The position numbers and the translations under genes are program-made. A DNA stretch of 64,000 nt from a virus. Below the pieces are notes generated by a model, which saw only the letters and a program-made list of their open reading frames with translations, did no database searches and was not told the origin of the DNA. The stretch is taken from IMG/VR virus record IMGVR_UViG_3300024308_000021, positions 1 through 64,000 of that record. One strand, written 5' to 3'. Positions 42,703 through 50,535 of the stretch are shown here, one piece after another; positions within the stretch are counted from its first letter, which is position 1, and every line of letters starts with the position of its first letter.

Positions 42703-43837
42703 CGAACTTCGTTCCCTGTGGATTTCCGATATACACCTAGGGAACAACCTCACACCTACCGAGCATACTCTAGCTAGCCTAGACCAGATGGTTTTCGCTA
42801 ACCACGAAAACCGTTTCCTGGACTTCATCGCATTCCCTGGAGATTTCTTCGACCAGAGCTTAGCAGCTGGAGATCCGAGATACTTTCTGATTGTGAAGTG
42901 GGTTACGAAGTTCATGAAGTGGGCTCGTAAGCACGATGTAGTGGTGTTCGTACTAGCTGGTACTAAGTCTCATGACGCAGAGCAATCGGAGATCTTCGTA
43001 AAGATCAACGAAGCCGGTATCCACGCCGAGCTTTACTATGCCGACGATGTTTGCATCCGACACATCGCCAGATGGGGACTAGATTTCCTATTTGTACCAG
43101 ATAACAAAGGCACAGGAGATCACGTCTGGAAACGTGTGAACGAAGAGTTGCAAGCTAATGGGTTGCAACAAGTGCATTACGCTGTAATGCACGGCTTCTT
43201 TGATTTCGAATTACCAGAAGCTGCTCGAAACAAACATCCAGAACACCACATCCGAGAGCGCTACGAGTCTGTAGTACGTTACGCCATCGTGATAGGACAT
43301 CACCACACCCCGCAGCATCGCGGGTTAGTGTGGGTTCCTGGTAGTTTGGAGCGTAACAAGCATGGTGAAGAAGAAGCTAAAGGAGCTTTACTGCTTACGG
43401 AATCTGGTGGTAAGGTCACAGGCACTTTCGTAGAGAACACCAGAGCTAAGATCTATCGTGATCTAAAGTGTCACGGTTATTCCACTCAACGTGTACTGGA
43501 ACTACTAGAGTCGCTAGGAGACCTTCCTGTAGACTCCAGTTTGCGTTTGCATGGTTATCGTGACGATGAGTACGTGGCTGGGTTTAAAGAGCTTCAGAAG
43601 CGATTCTATCGCTATTCCTTGAAGCTCCAGACTGAACTGAGAGAAGATGCTTTCGAGAAACGTCTCGAAGAAGTAGCTTTGAACTTCGTCCCGCTGGTTT
43701 TAACTTCCAGCAATATCGTAGAACACCTCGGTAATCGTTTGCATTCCCAGAAACACTCACCAGAACTGGTCTCACGAGCTCTGAAACGATTGGAGCAGAA
43801 AGTAAATGGATCATCAAGCGCTAATGGCGTCTCGTGA
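42656..43837 (+). CDS. SbcD/Mre11-like metallophosphoesterase, 393 aa
   Basis: The five metal-binding motifs of calcineurin-like phosphoesterases occur in order: DIHLG (about 25-29), GDFFD (about 61-65), a variant GTKSHD in place of GNHD (about 102-107), MHG (near 172) and GHHHTPQ (near 213). The overall layout is that of SbcD/Mre11 exonucleases, which process DNA ends with an SbcC/Rad50 ATPase. No SbcC partner lies in the window. Replacement of the GNHD asparagine by K or S is unusual. It overlaps genes on both sides, so expression is coupled. Confidence 0.87.
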   Translation: MPLQLKKNPPASKNSNELRSLWISDIHLGNNLTPTEHTLASLDQMVFANHENRFLDFIAFPGDFFDQSLAAGDPRYFLIVKWVTKFMKWARKHDVVVFVLAGTKSHDAEQSEIFVKINEAGIHAELYYADDVCIRHIARWGLDFLFVPDNKGTGDHVWKRVNEELQANGLQQVHYAVMHGFFDFELPEAARNKHPEHHIRERYESVVRYAIVIGHHHTPQHRGLVWVPGSLERNKHGEEEAKGALLLTESGGKVTGTFVENTRAKIYRDLKCHGYSTQRVLELLESLGDLPVDSSLRLHGYRDDEYVAGFKELQKRFYRYSLKLQTELREDAFEKRLEEVALNFVPLVLTSSNIVEHLGNRLHSQKHSPELVSRALKRLEQKVNGSSSANGVS

Positions 43838-44603
43838 GTTAGGAGCCCTACCGCTATCGGTAGGGACTTCCCTAGCATTCGAGTCGTTTGAACTCAATGG
43901 GTTCGGAAAACTCCGCAAGATCTACGTAAATCTTCACACCCTGATGCGTAACCTACATGGAGCATGTAACTCCGCATGGAGAGACACTGTACCGTACGAA
44001 GTATATGCACGTACGCTTTTAGAAGAGCTTACGCACATCCAGAATTACATCCAGGGAATAGATGGTTCAGTAGAGCTCGTGGTATACATCCCGACCTATG
44101 CTGTGTTGGCTCGTGAGTTCCCCAGAGCTAACATCAAGGAAATCAAAACACCATTACAGAAACTGTACGCCGATCTTTCAGGTCGCGTTCTAGGTGCGTT
44201 TATCAAAAACAAACCTTTCCCTGTAGTGGAAACCAAACATCACATCCCTAAGTGCGAGCTAAGCTGTGGGGTGATTACACACCACGCTGTAGACTTACTC
44301 TCCGCCCGTAGCGATACGATACTAATCGAGTCGCATACAGGCAAGCACAAACGGATTATCGAGTGGAACTCCAAACTCAACGGAGTAGGTAACTCCCCTC
44401 GACTTCCGTTCAACCGACTGACCCTACAGGTCTTCGGCGATGGGATTGATTTTGGTAGTAATAGTTATGCGATGAAGAAAGCACTACTAGAGCTGGCTGA
44501 AGAACGTAAATGGACTTCAGCTACTACAGACGAACGAGTGGGTTGGAGCATCCGTCAGATGCGTGATCCAGTGGCTCGTACACTGTTTCTAGAGATGCTG
44601 TAG
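43806..44603 (+). CDS. Unknown protein downstream of the nuclease, 265 aa
   Basis: I do not recognise it. It looks alpha/beta, with a cysteine/histidine group (HHIPKCELSCGVITHHA near 162-178) that could bind metal and a basic C-terminal helix region. It overlaps the nuclease gene by 32 bases with GGAG 10 bases before the ATG. Its place suggests a role in DNA processing or repair. Confidence 0.78.
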   Translation: MDHQALMASRELGALPLSVGTSLAFESFELNGFGKLRKIYVNLHTLMRNLHGACNSAWRDTVPYEVYARTLLEELTHIQNYIQGIDGSVELVVYIPTYAVLAREFPRANIKEIKTPLQKLYADLSGRVLGAFIKNKPFPVVETKHHIPKCELSCGVITHHAVDLLSARSDTILIESHTGKHKRIIEWNSKLNGVGNSPRLPFNRLTLQVFGDGIDFGSNSYAMKKALLELAEERKWTSATTDERVGWSIRQMRDPVARTLFLEML

Positions 44604-44657
44604 TAAAATAGAGACACTAGTAATTATCTGAAACCCATCTTGCAAGAAGGTTTAACC

Positions 44658-45566
44658 ATGGAAAACGAACAACCCGCACAGGCACCTCAGACAGGTCGTC
44701 GACCCCGCAATGCTCTTGATGAGCAGAAGCTGAAACTGATGAGCGATGCGCCGCTGCATACTGCAACCAAACCGGCTACACTGCAACCTGCAATGATTGC
44801 CAACCAGCTTCGCTTGCGTTGCTGGACTAATGTCCCGTCCGATAAAAACGACGGACTGATCGAAGCTCGTATGGACTCCGCTACTTTCCGTAGCTTCTTC
44901 GAGCGAATGCTGCTGCTGGTAGAAGGTAAAATCACCGAGACCGTACGTCTGGCGTGTGACGCCCAAGACGAGCAAGGCAACCAGGCTCCATCCGTGGTGG
45001 TGGTAGGTGGTCGTAACGACAAAGGCGAGATCTTCATCGGACTGATTCCTGCCGACGAGTCTCGTCCTCGTCCTCAGTTCATCCTCCACACCTCCAGCTG
45101 GCATCGTTGGTTGGATCAGAACAACCAACCTATCTCCGCAGCACTGGCTTCTGAGATCTTTGCTCGTGGTTGGATCCGTCAAGTACTGGAACTCAGTACC
45201 TGCGTACTGGCTGTGAATTTCACAGAACGCCAAATCGGTCCGGATGGCAAAACCATTCCTCAAGGCCAGGGTGGTCAGCGTCCTGCTTACCAAGGTGGTG
45301 GCCAGCAAGGCGGTTACAAGAAGCAGTGGCAGAGCGGTAACGGCGGCGGCCAAAACTTCCAGAAGAAACCGTATCAAGGCGGTGGTAACGGTAACTACCA
45401 GAAGAAACCCTGGCAGGGTGGTGGCAACCAAAACGGAGGCGGTGGTTATAAGAAGCCGTGGCAGCAGAACCAAGGCGGTGGTCAAAACAACTACCAGGCA
45501 GCAGCCCCTCAAGCCACTGCTGCTCCGAGCCCTAACGGTGGATTCGATACCAACATCCCGTTCTAA
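44658..45566 (+). CDS. SSB-like protein with glycine-rich linker and IPF tip, 302 aa
   Basis: The layout is that of a bacterial-type single-stranded DNA-binding protein: a folded N-terminal part (about 40-195), a long unstructured linker with repeats of GGQ, GGN and basic-aromatic KKPW or KKQW units (about 200-280), and the final residues DTNIPF, which closely resemble the DDDIPF tip by which SSB recruits partner proteins. The first part is not clearly an OB fold by eye. ATG 44658 is chosen over TTG 44640 because AGAAGG is properly spaced. Codon use is biased to C-ending codons, which suggests abundance. It lies next to nuclease and polymerase genes. Confidence 0.72.
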   Translation: MENEQPAQAPQTGRRPRNALDEQKLKLMSDAPLHTATKPATLQPAMIANQLRLRCWTNVPSDKNDGLIEARMDSATFRSFFERMLLLVEGKITETVRLACDAQDEQGNQAPSVVVVGGRNDKGEIFIGLIPADESRPRPQFILHTSSWHRWLDQNNQPISAALASEIFARGWIRQVLELSTCVLAVNFTERQIGPDGKTIPQGQGGQRPAYQGGGQQGGYKKQWQSGNGGGQNFQKKPYQGGGNGNYQKKPWQGGGNQNGGGGYKKPWQQNQGGGQNNYQAAAPQATAAPSPNGGFDTNIPF

Positions 45567-45572
45567 GAGTAA

Positions 45573-45600
45573 TAGAGGAGTGGCGTTAGCCACTCCTCTA
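45573..45600 (+). terminator. Terminator after the SSB-like gene
   Basis: A perfect 12-bp stem with a GTTA loop; no long T tract. Confidence 0.82.
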
Positions 45601-45621
45601 GGTTGAAAATAATAATAAGCC

Positions 45622-45629
45622 TACATTAC
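45622..45629 (+). promoter_or_regulatory. Early promoter-like site, TACATTAC
   Basis: One mismatch to TATATTAC, followed by TTAGGTGAG, like the downstream box of sites 58 and 37465. It lies 38 bases before the gene at 45667. Confidence 0.68.
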
Positions 45630-45666
45630 TTAGGTGAGTGTCCCCTAGATAAAGGAATACCGACAT

Positions 45667-47283
45667 ATGCGTTTTATAAAAGACGAGTCTCGTAAACTGG
45701 GCGTCGTCACTGTGGAACATCGCGGACAAACGATTGTGTTTGATACCTCGCGATATATCCAGCCAGACGAGTACTCGGATCCAACGAATTTGTTTCAGGC
45801 ATTGAATGCATGGTGGGCTAGTTTAAACGACCAGATGCAGGATGCGATCTTCCAAGTATACGTTGAGTCTCGTGAGATCCTCGATACCGTATACGAGACA
45901 GGTCGTCGTCAAGCCGGTCTGCGCCGTCAGTTCCGTAGACTCTACGAACTGAATGAACTCCCTACAGTCAAGGCTTTCCTGGTACGCAATGGCCTGATCA
46001 GTTTCCCAGGGAATATCAAAGACCAGTACTCTCCTACTGACAACGTAGACCTTACGTATCTGCGCGCACACTACGCAGGATTGGCTACACTAGCCATCCT
46101 CCTGCGGATGGTAGTGCCGATGTGGGGTGTGTTTCTGACCAGTCTGGGTCGTAACGAGATCAACACCAAAGACCGACTAGCAGTTCGGTTGTTAGGTGAA
46201 GTGAACTTCACTCAACCTGAGTCTGGTTTCTCTGAAGACTACGATCGTCTGCGTAACTACGTACTGACTCTCGTATCAGACAAAGGAGGCGTGCCGCTCT
46301 CAGCTCTGGTAGACTCCATCGGTAGTGAGGAATTCCCTGAGTGGATCTTCTCTACAGTACTGCTTCGCCGAGTAGCACTGGGAGAGGTCTCTCGCACCGA
46401 GCGTGAAGTAAACATCGTCTCTACCGTGTACGCTCTGGTGAAGTCGTACATCGATTCTGCTGATCGTAAGTTCGACGGACGGATCTCCGATAAACACGGG
46501 GACTCCGACGATGAAGACAACGCTAGTTTGATGGAAGCGTTCAAAGCCAAGCAAGACATCTCTCCTGGGCAGATTACCGCTTACGAGGTGTATATGGAAA
46601 ACCTTCCACGCCTGGCTAATCACGTCGATCCGTTACTGGAACCAGCTCGCGTAGAGCTTTGTTTCCAGAACATCCGTCAAGCTTTACTGAGTGACGATAT
46701 TCGGATTACCAAACACGTATCAACTCTGATCAAGATGATTGCGTCTAAAGTAATCCCACATCGAGCTGTAGCTCACATCGCAGGTTTCGTTCCAGCGGAT
46801 ATGCCGGATGAAGCTTCAGATGGTTCCAACCGAGAGGAACTCCTGGCTGCTCGTCAGCGGGCTTTCGTAACCGGGAATGGTAACTATCCGCTGTGGAACT
46901 TGGTAGCAGTGACACAAGCACTGCTGTGGCAACAAGGCTTCACAGCACTGGCAGCACTGGTTACAGTCAAACCACTTCCTCGTGAACAATCCTTCGGTCA
47001 GTCTGTAGTAATGCGACAGATCCCGAAAGACCAACTCGCGGAGTTAGAAGCGCTGTACCCACACTACCGCCTACCAGGCAATAAAACCAACCTGGTAGAA
47101 TTCGAAGCAGCTAAGTTCTTAGAACAGTTAGCTGTATCGGATTGGAAGTGCGTGGCTCCACTGGAACTTCGTAAAACCCTGGAGAACTACCAAGAAGGAC
47201 AAGATAACTTCGTACCTCCGGGAAATCTGCGTATTGAGTTCGCGGCTTTTGTTAAATGGTTCAATCAAACCTACCTAGACTAA
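45667..47283 (+). CDS. Probable fifth subunit of the non-virion RNA polymerase (phiKZ gp68-like), 538 aa
   Basis: I see no catalytic motif. The call rests on length (phiKZ gp68 is about 520 aa) and position: between the beta-prime N gene and the beta C gene and directly before a gp69-like gene. gp68 is the essential, phage-specific subunit needed for promoter recognition. The sequence is helical and basic-acidic mixed, with an acidic linker near 278-290 (KHGDSDDEDN). AAAGGA precedes the ATG. An unrelated protein remains possible. Confidence 0.6.
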   Translation: MRFIKDESRKLGVVTVEHRGQTIVFDTSRYIQPDEYSDPTNLFQALNAWWASLNDQMQDAIFQVYVESREILDTVYETGRRQAGLRRQFRRLYELNELPTVKAFLVRNGLISFPGNIKDQYSPTDNVDLTYLRAHYAGLATLAILLRMVVPMWGVFLTSLGRNEINTKDRLAVRLLGEVNFTQPESGFSEDYDRLRNYVLTLVSDKGGVPLSALVDSIGSEEFPEWIFSTVLLRRVALGEVSRTEREVNIVSTVYALVKSYIDSADRKFDGRISDKHGDSDDEDNASLMEAFKAKQDISPGQITAYEVYMENLPRLANHVDPLLEPARVELCFQNIRQALLSDDIRITKHVSTLIKMIASKVIPHRAVAHIAGFVPADMPDEASDGSNREELLAARQRAFVTGNGNYPLWNLVAVTQALLWQQGFTALAALVTVKPLPREQSFGQSVVMRQIPKDQLAELEALYPHYRLPGNKTNLVEFEAAKFLEQLAVSDWKCVAPLELRKTLENYQEGQDNFVPPGNLRIEFAAFVKWFNQTYLD

Positions 47284-47299
47284 TAAAGGAGTAATGGAC

Positions 47300-48796
47300 A
47301 TGTCTTATATGAATTTCGGTGTCGGCGCTGGTAATGACGTAGTGCGCGTAGTCAAGCTGGCAATCGTGGAAACTGGTAGTTATCAAACCCAGTTCATTCG
47401 TCCCCTGGCCATGTCCCAGATCGATGCTTCTGTGAACCAGGCTTTGGATTCCGCTACTCGCGAGGGTACTAACGTAACCCCGCAGGCTTTTGCTAACGTA
47501 GCAGGTCAGCTGCTGGCTCCGAGTTCTCAAGTAGATGCTCCTGCGGTAATCCCTGGTGGTTGGGGTGAGAAACGCGGTCGCTTCTACATGGAAGTTGCCA
47601 TCAAGCGTCCGAACTCAGCTATCACAGTGCACCAAGTACTGACTGGCTTTACTGACCACCTGGGCTTTGGTCTGAACGGTTATGATGAGAACATGCGTTT
47701 CTACATCAACAACGTGATTACCATTCGTGAGACTGTGAACGCCATCGGTGGACACAACCACTCACAACTCCAGGTAGCTGGCTGTGATCAGTTGTTGCTG
47801 CCATCCTACCAACCCCAGCAGTCTGGTATGAACGAGTTCACCATGCGTCCTATGGACATCATGGGGGCTGGTACTGCCGGTAGTCTGATGTTGGATACTC
47901 CGGTTCCTGTGAATGATGGTCGTGCTACTTTCGCAGATGGTGTTAAACTGTCTCGTCGTAGCAACCTGGTTGCATCGAATTACCTGTCTCGTGCAGTACA
48001 GGCTTATATCGATGCTCAGTCCTGCACTACCGATGCAGACAACCTGGTTAGTATCGGGGATGCTGCTACCAGCAACCTGAACGAAGCTTCAGTAGATTCC
48101 AATGACCTGTTCTGTCTGTTCTCCCGTGTAACCGGGTTCAACGATCAGACCAACCTGGGTAGTATCACCTACCGTGAGTTGTTGGAAATCGATCCGAATG
48201 CTCGGAACGTAACCAAGGCTACTCTGCTGGATCAGGCTGCTCGTGCTAAAGCACCGACTCCCGATCAGTCCAATACCTTCAACGGCAGTAACTGGGAAGA
48301 TGTAATCCAGCAGTCGCTGTTGCAAGGCATCGTGGCTATCGTATCGGAGTGTAACCTGCGTAGCTTTAATATGATCGCTTCCAACCAGACCATGGAACCC
48401 ACTCACGACTCCTGGCAGATCAACCTCCAGTACGTAGGTGGTTTTGTACCGAACCGTCCAGTACACTACGAAGCGCAGGTAGCTTTGCAGCGCATCGTGT
48501 TCCAGGTTCTGAAGCCGACCTCCCGCAACAACCTGATCGGTATTGCGTTCACCATCTCAGTAGATCTGATGGGTGATACCAGTATCCAGTTGTCTGTAAA
48601 CGGCGGTCCTGTGGTTCCGTATATCATTCCGACCGTAGCGGATGGTCTGAGCAGCATGCTGCTGACCACCAACTACCAGAACATCACCAGTATGGGGCAT
48701 GACCTCGTAATGATGGCTTCTAAAATCGCACCGACTGAAACCAGCATGGGACAGCCTGGTGACTCTCTTTCCGGTAACAACGCTTGGGGATTCTAA
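47300..48796 (+). CDS. Probable nuclear protein-import factor (phiKZ gp69-like), 498 aa
   Basis: No motif defines this protein. It occupies the place of phiKZ gp69 (named Imp1 or PicA), which is needed for import of selected proteins into the phage nucleus, and its length is similar. The C-terminus is flexible and ends SGNNAWGF. Codon usage is strongly biased, so it should be abundant. ATG 47300 has GGAG 8 bases upstream; the ATG at 47294 is too close. The functional call is inferred from gene order. Confidence 0.55.
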   Translation: MSYMNFGVGAGNDVVRVVKLAIVETGSYQTQFIRPLAMSQIDASVNQALDSATREGTNVTPQAFANVAGQLLAPSSQVDAPAVIPGGWGEKRGRFYMEVAIKRPNSAITVHQVLTGFTDHLGFGLNGYDENMRFYINNVITIRETVNAIGGHNHSQLQVAGCDQLLLPSYQPQQSGMNEFTMRPMDIMGAGTAGSLMLDTPVPVNDGRATFADGVKLSRRSNLVASNYLSRAVQAYIDAQSCTTDADNLVSIGDAATSNLNEASVDSNDLFCLFSRVTGFNDQTNLGSITYRELLEIDPNARNVTKATLLDQAARAKAPTPDQSNTFNGSNWEDVIQQSLLQGIVAIVSECNLRSFNMIASNQTMEPTHDSWQINLQYVGGFVPNRPVHYEAQVALQRIVFQVLKPTSRNNLIGIAFTISVDLMGDTSIQLSVNGGPVVPYIIPTVADGLSSMLLTTNYQNITSMGHDLVMMASKIAPTETSMGQPGDSLSGNNAWGF

Positions 48797-48799
48797 GAA

Positions 48800-50059
48800 A
48801 TGGCCTTACTTGATTATTATAAACTGATTGTCGAGGAGTGTGCGGGTATGGTGCTGTCGGAAGATGGCACTATCCACTCTTCCGTAGACGGGGTACTGGC
48901 ACCGGTACTGGTTAACAAAAAGAAACTGATCATGCCGACTCGGGAGTTTCTCTCCCGCCCGGACTGGGAACAGTTCACCGCATTCCATCCTCTGTCTGAG
49001 AAATCCAGCATGGGTGAGTCTGAGGTACTGCGTACCATCCGGATGTATATGTACACTACCCTCAACGGCGACGGTAGCATGATTCTCGAATCTGCAATCC
49101 GTCTGGCGGCTTCTCCTGCTCTGCACAAGAAACTCCCAGCCAAAGTGAAACGAATGCTCGCAATCGTTCCTGACGCTGACGATCGTTCTGTGAAAGACAT
49201 GGGTAAGATCCTGGATCGTCTGGGTTCCCACAACCGAGCTAAGCTCGTAAGTATCTTCCTCAAACGCAAAGGTAAGCTGGATGGTCGTGAGTACTCTCGT
49301 GTGTGCTCTGTAGACTTCCCCATCCTTACTGACGCGAACGACGATACTCGTGAGATCCTGGGTGTACAGGTACGCGTCAAGGATTACGAGCCGTTCAAAG
49401 CTCTTATCCGCTGGATGTACGGTGTGGAGAAAGGTTACTCTCGTGGTACCAACACTCCGATCGCTCCTTACCTGACCTGCCTGCTCCAGTCCTGGTTTGC
49501 GATTGCAGAACACATCAATGAAATCGTGACTCTGCTCAAAGACTCACTGCCGGAACTGGCTGTGTTGGGTTACAACACCTCCTGGGCTGATTTCCTGGAC
49601 GAGTTTCCGAAACTCCAACTCGAGATCCCTGCCTTGGAAGGTAATACCGGAGTAGTGGATGAAGAAGTAGCCGCACAGTCCGGCGTAGCTCCTACCACCA
49701 CTGTAACCGGTCAGCGTAACCTGGCTAGCAAGATGATCACTGAAGCTCCACAGCAACCCAATGCTGTAGTGATGCCTCAGCCGACCATTCAGCAGCCTAC
49801 GCCCAACACACCTACCCCCACTGTAACAGCAGCACCAGGTGGTACTGTGTCTTGGGACGACATTCGTCCTAAAGCCATTCCGCAGACGCAGTATGGTGGG
49901 TGGGGTCAGCCACAACAGATCCCTGTAGGCGGTCGGATGTCTGGACCTAACACTCACCTGCAACCCCAGCAGGCCCAGGGCGGTTGGTTTGGTGAGACCA
50001 CCGCACCACAGCAAGGTGGATGGGGTCAGCCCACTTCACCTCAAGGTTGGAATTTCTAA
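48800..50059 (+). CDS. Unknown protein with disordered C-terminal tail (phiKZ gp70-like position), 419 aa
   Basis: The first 280 residues are helical and globular. The last 140 are rich in P, Q, T and G with WGQPQQ and GGWGQP repeats and end PQGWNF, an aromatic tip similar to the preceding protein. Only three bases separate the two genes, so they are co-expressed, and both are codon-biased. It may work with the import factor or polymerase; that is speculation. Confidence 0.78.
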   Translation: MALLDYYKLIVEECAGMVLSEDGTIHSSVDGVLAPVLVNKKKLIMPTREFLSRPDWEQFTAFHPLSEKSSMGESEVLRTIRMYMYTTLNGDGSMILESAIRLAASPALHKKLPAKVKRMLAIVPDADDRSVKDMGKILDRLGSHNRAKLVSIFLKRKGKLDGREYSRVCSVDFPILTDANDDTREILGVQVRVKDYEPFKALIRWMYGVEKGYSRGTNTPIAPYLTCLLQSWFAIAEHINEIVTLLKDSLPELAVLGYNTSWADFLDEFPKLQLEIPALEGNTGVVDEEVAAQSGVAPTTTVTGQRNLASKMITEAPQQPNAVVMPQPTIQQPTPNTPTPTVTAAPGGTVSWDDIRPKAIPQTQYGGWGQPQQIPVGGRMSGPNTHLQPQQAQGGWFGETTAPQQGGWGQPTSPQGWNF

Positions 50060-50071
50060 TAAGAGCATAAC

Positions 50072-50102
50072 GGCTAGCTAGGGGGAGTACCCCTAGCTAG
50101 CC
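50072..50102. terminator. Terminator between convergent genes
   Basis: A perfect 13-bp stem with a GAGTA loop lies between the genes at 48800 and 50132. Confidence 0.88.
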
Positions 50103-50131
50103 TTAATATAATGTATTTTTTTATCTGAAGG

Positions 50132-50467
50132 TCAGATATTGTAGTTAGTCTGAAAGCGTTGTTGTAAATACTCCATACTCGTATCTCCAGGAATGTAGAG
50201 ATTAGTATGTTGGTAGTCGAACTCATGGTCGTGTTTGAGACTATTGAGTCGCATGGTTAAGTAATGTTTGTGTTGAGGCACGTTGTAGTGTGCTAAAAAC
50301 CCAAACAGGTTAAACCTGAATTTATGCAGTTCACTAGGAGGCACTGAGACTAGTTGTGTATCCTGGCGTTTACGGAACCACTCTAAGTGATCTACTAAAA
50401 CCTGCATGAATTTAGGATCGTAATAAATTTGGGAACCCGAGGGTACCAGTAGAGCTTCTAGCGACAT
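50132..50467 (-). CDS. Unknown small protein, 111 aa
   Basis: I do not recognise it. It is rich in histidine, phenylalanine and tyrosine, with a basic centre. AAGGGA precedes the ATG. It lies alone on the minus strand among transcription genes and is divergent from the polymerase beta gene. Confidence 0.75.
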   Translation of the reverse strand: MSLEALLVPSGSQIYYDPKFMQVLVDHLEWFRKRQDTQLVSVPPSELHKFRFNLFGFLAHYNVPQHKHYLTMRLNSLKHDHEFDYQHTNLYIPGDTSMEYLQQRFQTNYNI

Positions 50468-50492
50468 GGTAGATCCCTTAATTTTTGCAACC

Positions 50493-50503
50493 TATATCAT
50501 TAC
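50493..50503 (+). promoter_or_regulatory. Weak early promoter-like site, TATATCATTAC
   Basis: It resembles TATATTAC with two bases inserted and lies 33 bases before the polymerase gene. It is weaker evidence than the other sites. Confidence 0.35.
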
Positions 50504-50535
50504 TATGCCTAAGAATAACTAGGAGTGTAACCTAG

